Shown piece by piece: positions 5,718-7,578 of a stretch of DNA of 7,578 nt. Below the pieces are notes generated by a model, which had not been told where the DNA came from, made no database searches, and was given only the letters and a program-made list of their open reading frames with translations. The stretch's first letter is position 1. The number at the start of each line of letters is the position of its first letter. The DNA is from Patescibacteria group bacterium (lineage in GTDB: Bacteria > Patescibacteriota > Gracilibacteria > UM-FILTER-43-11): contig JAJDCF010000088.1 of assembly GCA_029260955.1 (NCBI GenBank), positions 1-7,578 of the forward strand, given 5' to 3'. The position numbers and the translations under genes are program-made.

Positions 5718-7578
5718 ATGCGGCATTTGAGAGAGGGGCTTAAAAAAGACAGCGCTTCTGTTTGGCAAAAATCCAAATACATATTTGTGGGCATAGTGGC
5801 ATTTGGTTTTGCCCTAGTCTTTTTCATGATGTTTGCAGTCATTGTTACCCTACCCAACATCGACAATGTCCGTAACCTAGTTGCCTCACAATCCAGCTTA
5901 ATTCTCGATCGAGATGGGGAGGTGCTTTATGCAATTCACGGTGATGAAAATCGTAAAATAATTTCTTACGATCAAATTTCTCCGTACGCAACAAAGGCAG
6001 CGATGGCTATTGAGGACGATGAATTCTATGAGCATCACGGAGTTGATATAGCGGCATTTTTGAAGGCTGTCTGTAGCGAATTCCGAATCTGCTCCCAGGC
6101 TCGTGGAGGGTCAACTATAACTCAGCAGTTCGTCAAAAACGCCTTCCTCTCATCCGAGCGCAGTTACACTCGTAAGGCAAAAGAAATCATACTTTCCCTT
6201 CAGCTTGAAGGTAGGCACTCAAAGGATGAGATCATGGAGATGTATCTAAATCGTATTCCTTACGGCGCCAATATTTACGGAGTTGAAGTGGCCTCCCAAA
6301 CTTTTTTTGGAAAACCTGCGATTGAGTTAACAATTGCCGAAAGTGCCGTTCTTGCTGCTATACCAAAAGCGCCAACCTACTACTCGCCATACGGCAACAA
6401 TAAGTATGTACAAGTCGAACTAGGCGAAGAAGAAATACTCAGACAAGATATTCGTGTAGAACAGGAGCTTGTTGATTTTATTTCTAAGGGTTTACTCGGA
6501 AAAATCTACACTTACGGTGAGGATGAAGAGGTCAGAGATATTTATGTGAAAGGCCGCGTGGACTTTGTGCTTGAGCGCATGAAGCTACTTGATTACATCA
6601 CCGAGGAGGAATTTGATACCGCTATAGCCGAATCTAACACACTCGAATTTATACCTTTCCGCGAAGACATTACAGCACCTCATTTTGTGATGTATGTCCG
6701 GCAAGTTTTGGAGGAAAAATATGGTAAAGAGGCTTTAGAAAAAGGTGGTCTTAGAGTCACAACTACTCTCGATGTCGAAAAGCAAAAAGCAGCCGACGAG
6801 GCAGTCGACTCAAGGGCTGAGGTAAATGAAAATACGTTTGGCGCAACCAATGCAGCCCTCATTTCTCTCGATCCTGATACTGGTGAAATTCTTGCTATGG
6901 TAGGTTCACGAGATTTTTGGAATGATGAAATCGATGGGAAGGTAAATGTAACACTGCGCTCTCGTCTTCCTGGATCATCCTTCAAGCCAATCGCATACGC
7001 AGCTGCCTTTTTGCAAGGCTATGCTCCAAGTACGGTTGTTTACGATGTACGGACCAAGTTCGGTTCATGGTACGAGCCCGAGAATTTTGATGGCGAGTTT
7101 CTTGGCCCCGTCAACTTTCGCGATGCCCTAGGAGGCTCACGTAATGTTCCTGCTGTAAAAGCCGGACACCTGGCTGGCGTTCCAAATATCATCGACTTGG
7201 CTCGTAAGATGGGCATAAATTTGAATCAACCAGATGATTGGTATGGACTTTCTTTGGCTCTTGGAGCTGGTGAAGCTCGCCCTCTCGACATGGCCCTTGC
7301 TTACGCTGTGTTTGCTAATGGCGGTTATAAAACAGAGCCAGTAGCTATCTTAAAAGTAGAAGATCGTACAGGTAACATTTTGGAGGAGTATGAGGCGCCA
7401 AACAAAAAGAATCTTGTTCTCGACCCTCAGGTAGCCTATCTCGTCAATAACGTCCTTTCTGATCCCGCTGCCAGGCCAGATGAATATTGGAGAAATACAC
7501 TGACTATTCCGGGTCATGTGAACGGAGCCAAAACAGGAACTTCTAACAAGAAAAAGGACGAGGTAAATTATCCATTCG
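5718..7578 (+). CDS. Class A penicillin-binding protein (GT51 + transpeptidase), 3'-truncated
   Basis: This bifunctional peptidoglycan synthase polymerises glycan strands from lipid II and cross-links the peptides on the outer face of the membrane. With the start at 5718, 620 residues are visible and the frame stays open to the window edge. There is a short basic cytoplasmic tail and one membrane segment at about 21-45. The GT51 domain has AIEDDEFYEHHGVD with catalytic Glu99, GGSTITQQ at 130-137, RKAKE, then KDEIMEMYLNRIPYG and AVLAAIPKAP. The transpeptidase domain has SSFK at 420-423 (nucleophile Ser420), SRN at 474-476 and KTG at 605-607, so all three catalytic motifs are intact. About 50 extra residues (229-278) lie between the two domains. 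Two cysteines, 119 and 125, sit just before the GGST motif. The gene starts 13 nt after the mfd stop and is probably co-transcribed with it. The product resembles PBP1A/PbpA types, but I give no symbol because orthology cannot be settled here. Confidence 0.95.
   Translation, partial: MRHLREGLKKDSASVWQKSKYIFVGIVAFGFALVFFMMFAVIVTLPNIDNVRNLVASQSSLILDRDGEVLYAIHGDENRKIISYDQISPYATKAAMAIEDDEFYEHHGVDIAAFLKAVCSEFRICSQARGGSTITQQFVKNAFLSSERSYTRKAKEIILSLQLEGRHSKDEIMEMYLNRIPYGANIYGVEVASQTFFGKPAIELTIAESAVLAAIPKAPTYYSPYGNNKYVQVELGEEEILRQDIRVEQELVDFISKGLLGKIYTYGEDEEVRDIYVKGRVDFVLERMKLLDYITEEEFDTAIAESNTLEFIPFREDITAPHFVMYVRQVLEEKYGKEALEKGGLRVTTTLDVEKQKAADEAVDSRAEVNENTFGATNAALISLDPDTGEILAMVGSRDFWNDEIDGKVNVTLRSRLPGSSFKPIAYAAAFLQGYAPSTVVYDVRTKFGSWYEPENFDGEFLGPVNFRDALGGSRNVPAVKAGHLAGVPNIIDLARKMGINLNQPDDWYGLSLALGAGEARPLDMALAYAVFANGGYKTEPVAILKVEDRTGNILEEYEAPNKKNLVLDPQVAYLVNNVLSDPAARPDEYWRNTLTIPGHVNGAKTGTSNKKKDEVNYPF

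Noticed and set aside
6680..6985. 101-codon open frame on the - strand within the PBP gene
   Set aside because: It is antisense to the linker and the SSFK region of an intact PBP, with no independent support.
1..7578. Alternative genetic code with UGA as Gly or Trp, as in some CPR lineages
   Set aside because: No in-frame TGA is found in any of the four genes, all complete genes end in TAA, and Trp and Gly positions use standard codons.

Overview
The window looks like a bacterial chromosomal segment around a candidate replication origin. It holds four protein-coding regions, all on the + strand: a 5'-truncated SLH-sortase gene, dnaN, mfd, and a class A penicillin-binding protein (PBP) gene cut off by the right edge. 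The SLH (S-layer homology) repeats joined to a sortase suggest a cell with an S-layer-like envelope. The single-membrane look, standard genetic code, and dnaN followed by mfd instead of recF/gyrB would fit a Patescibacteria/CPR-type genome. That placement is an inference from protein style and gene order, not something the sequence proves. All complete genes end in TAA and no in-frame TGA occurs, so there is no sign of UGA recoding.

Layout. Positions 3-902 encode the tail of one SLH repeat, two further SLH repeats and a sortase catalytic domain with His, Cys and Arg in place. Positions 903-1393 are non-coding and carry DnaA-box-like sequences. The clearest are four boxes in the same orientation spaced exactly 11 bp apart at 1031-1072. 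There is also a 9-bp inverted repeat, an AT-rich tract and a probable dnaN promoter. This is a good oriC candidate, but dnaA is not visible beside it: the gene immediately to the left is the sortase. dnaN (1394-2494) follows with a clear Shine-Dalgarno sequence.

After a 27-nt gap comes mfd (2522-5704), a transcription-repair coupling factor. Its RNA-polymerase-binding and motor domains are intact, but its UvrB-like half is unusually short and altered. The PBP gene starts 1 or 13 nt after the mfd stop and has all visible GT51 and transpeptidase motifs before it leaves the window. dnaN, mfd and the PBP gene have tight spacing and no visible terminator between them, so they may form one transcription unit joining replication, repair and wall synthesis. 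A DnaA box next to a TATAAT hexamer at the 3' end of dnaN could add an internal promoter.

The most notable points are the helically phased 11-bp DnaA-box array, the SLH-sortase fusion beside the putative origin, and the Mfd with about 90 residues missing between its UvrA-binding region and its RNA-polymerase-interaction domain.
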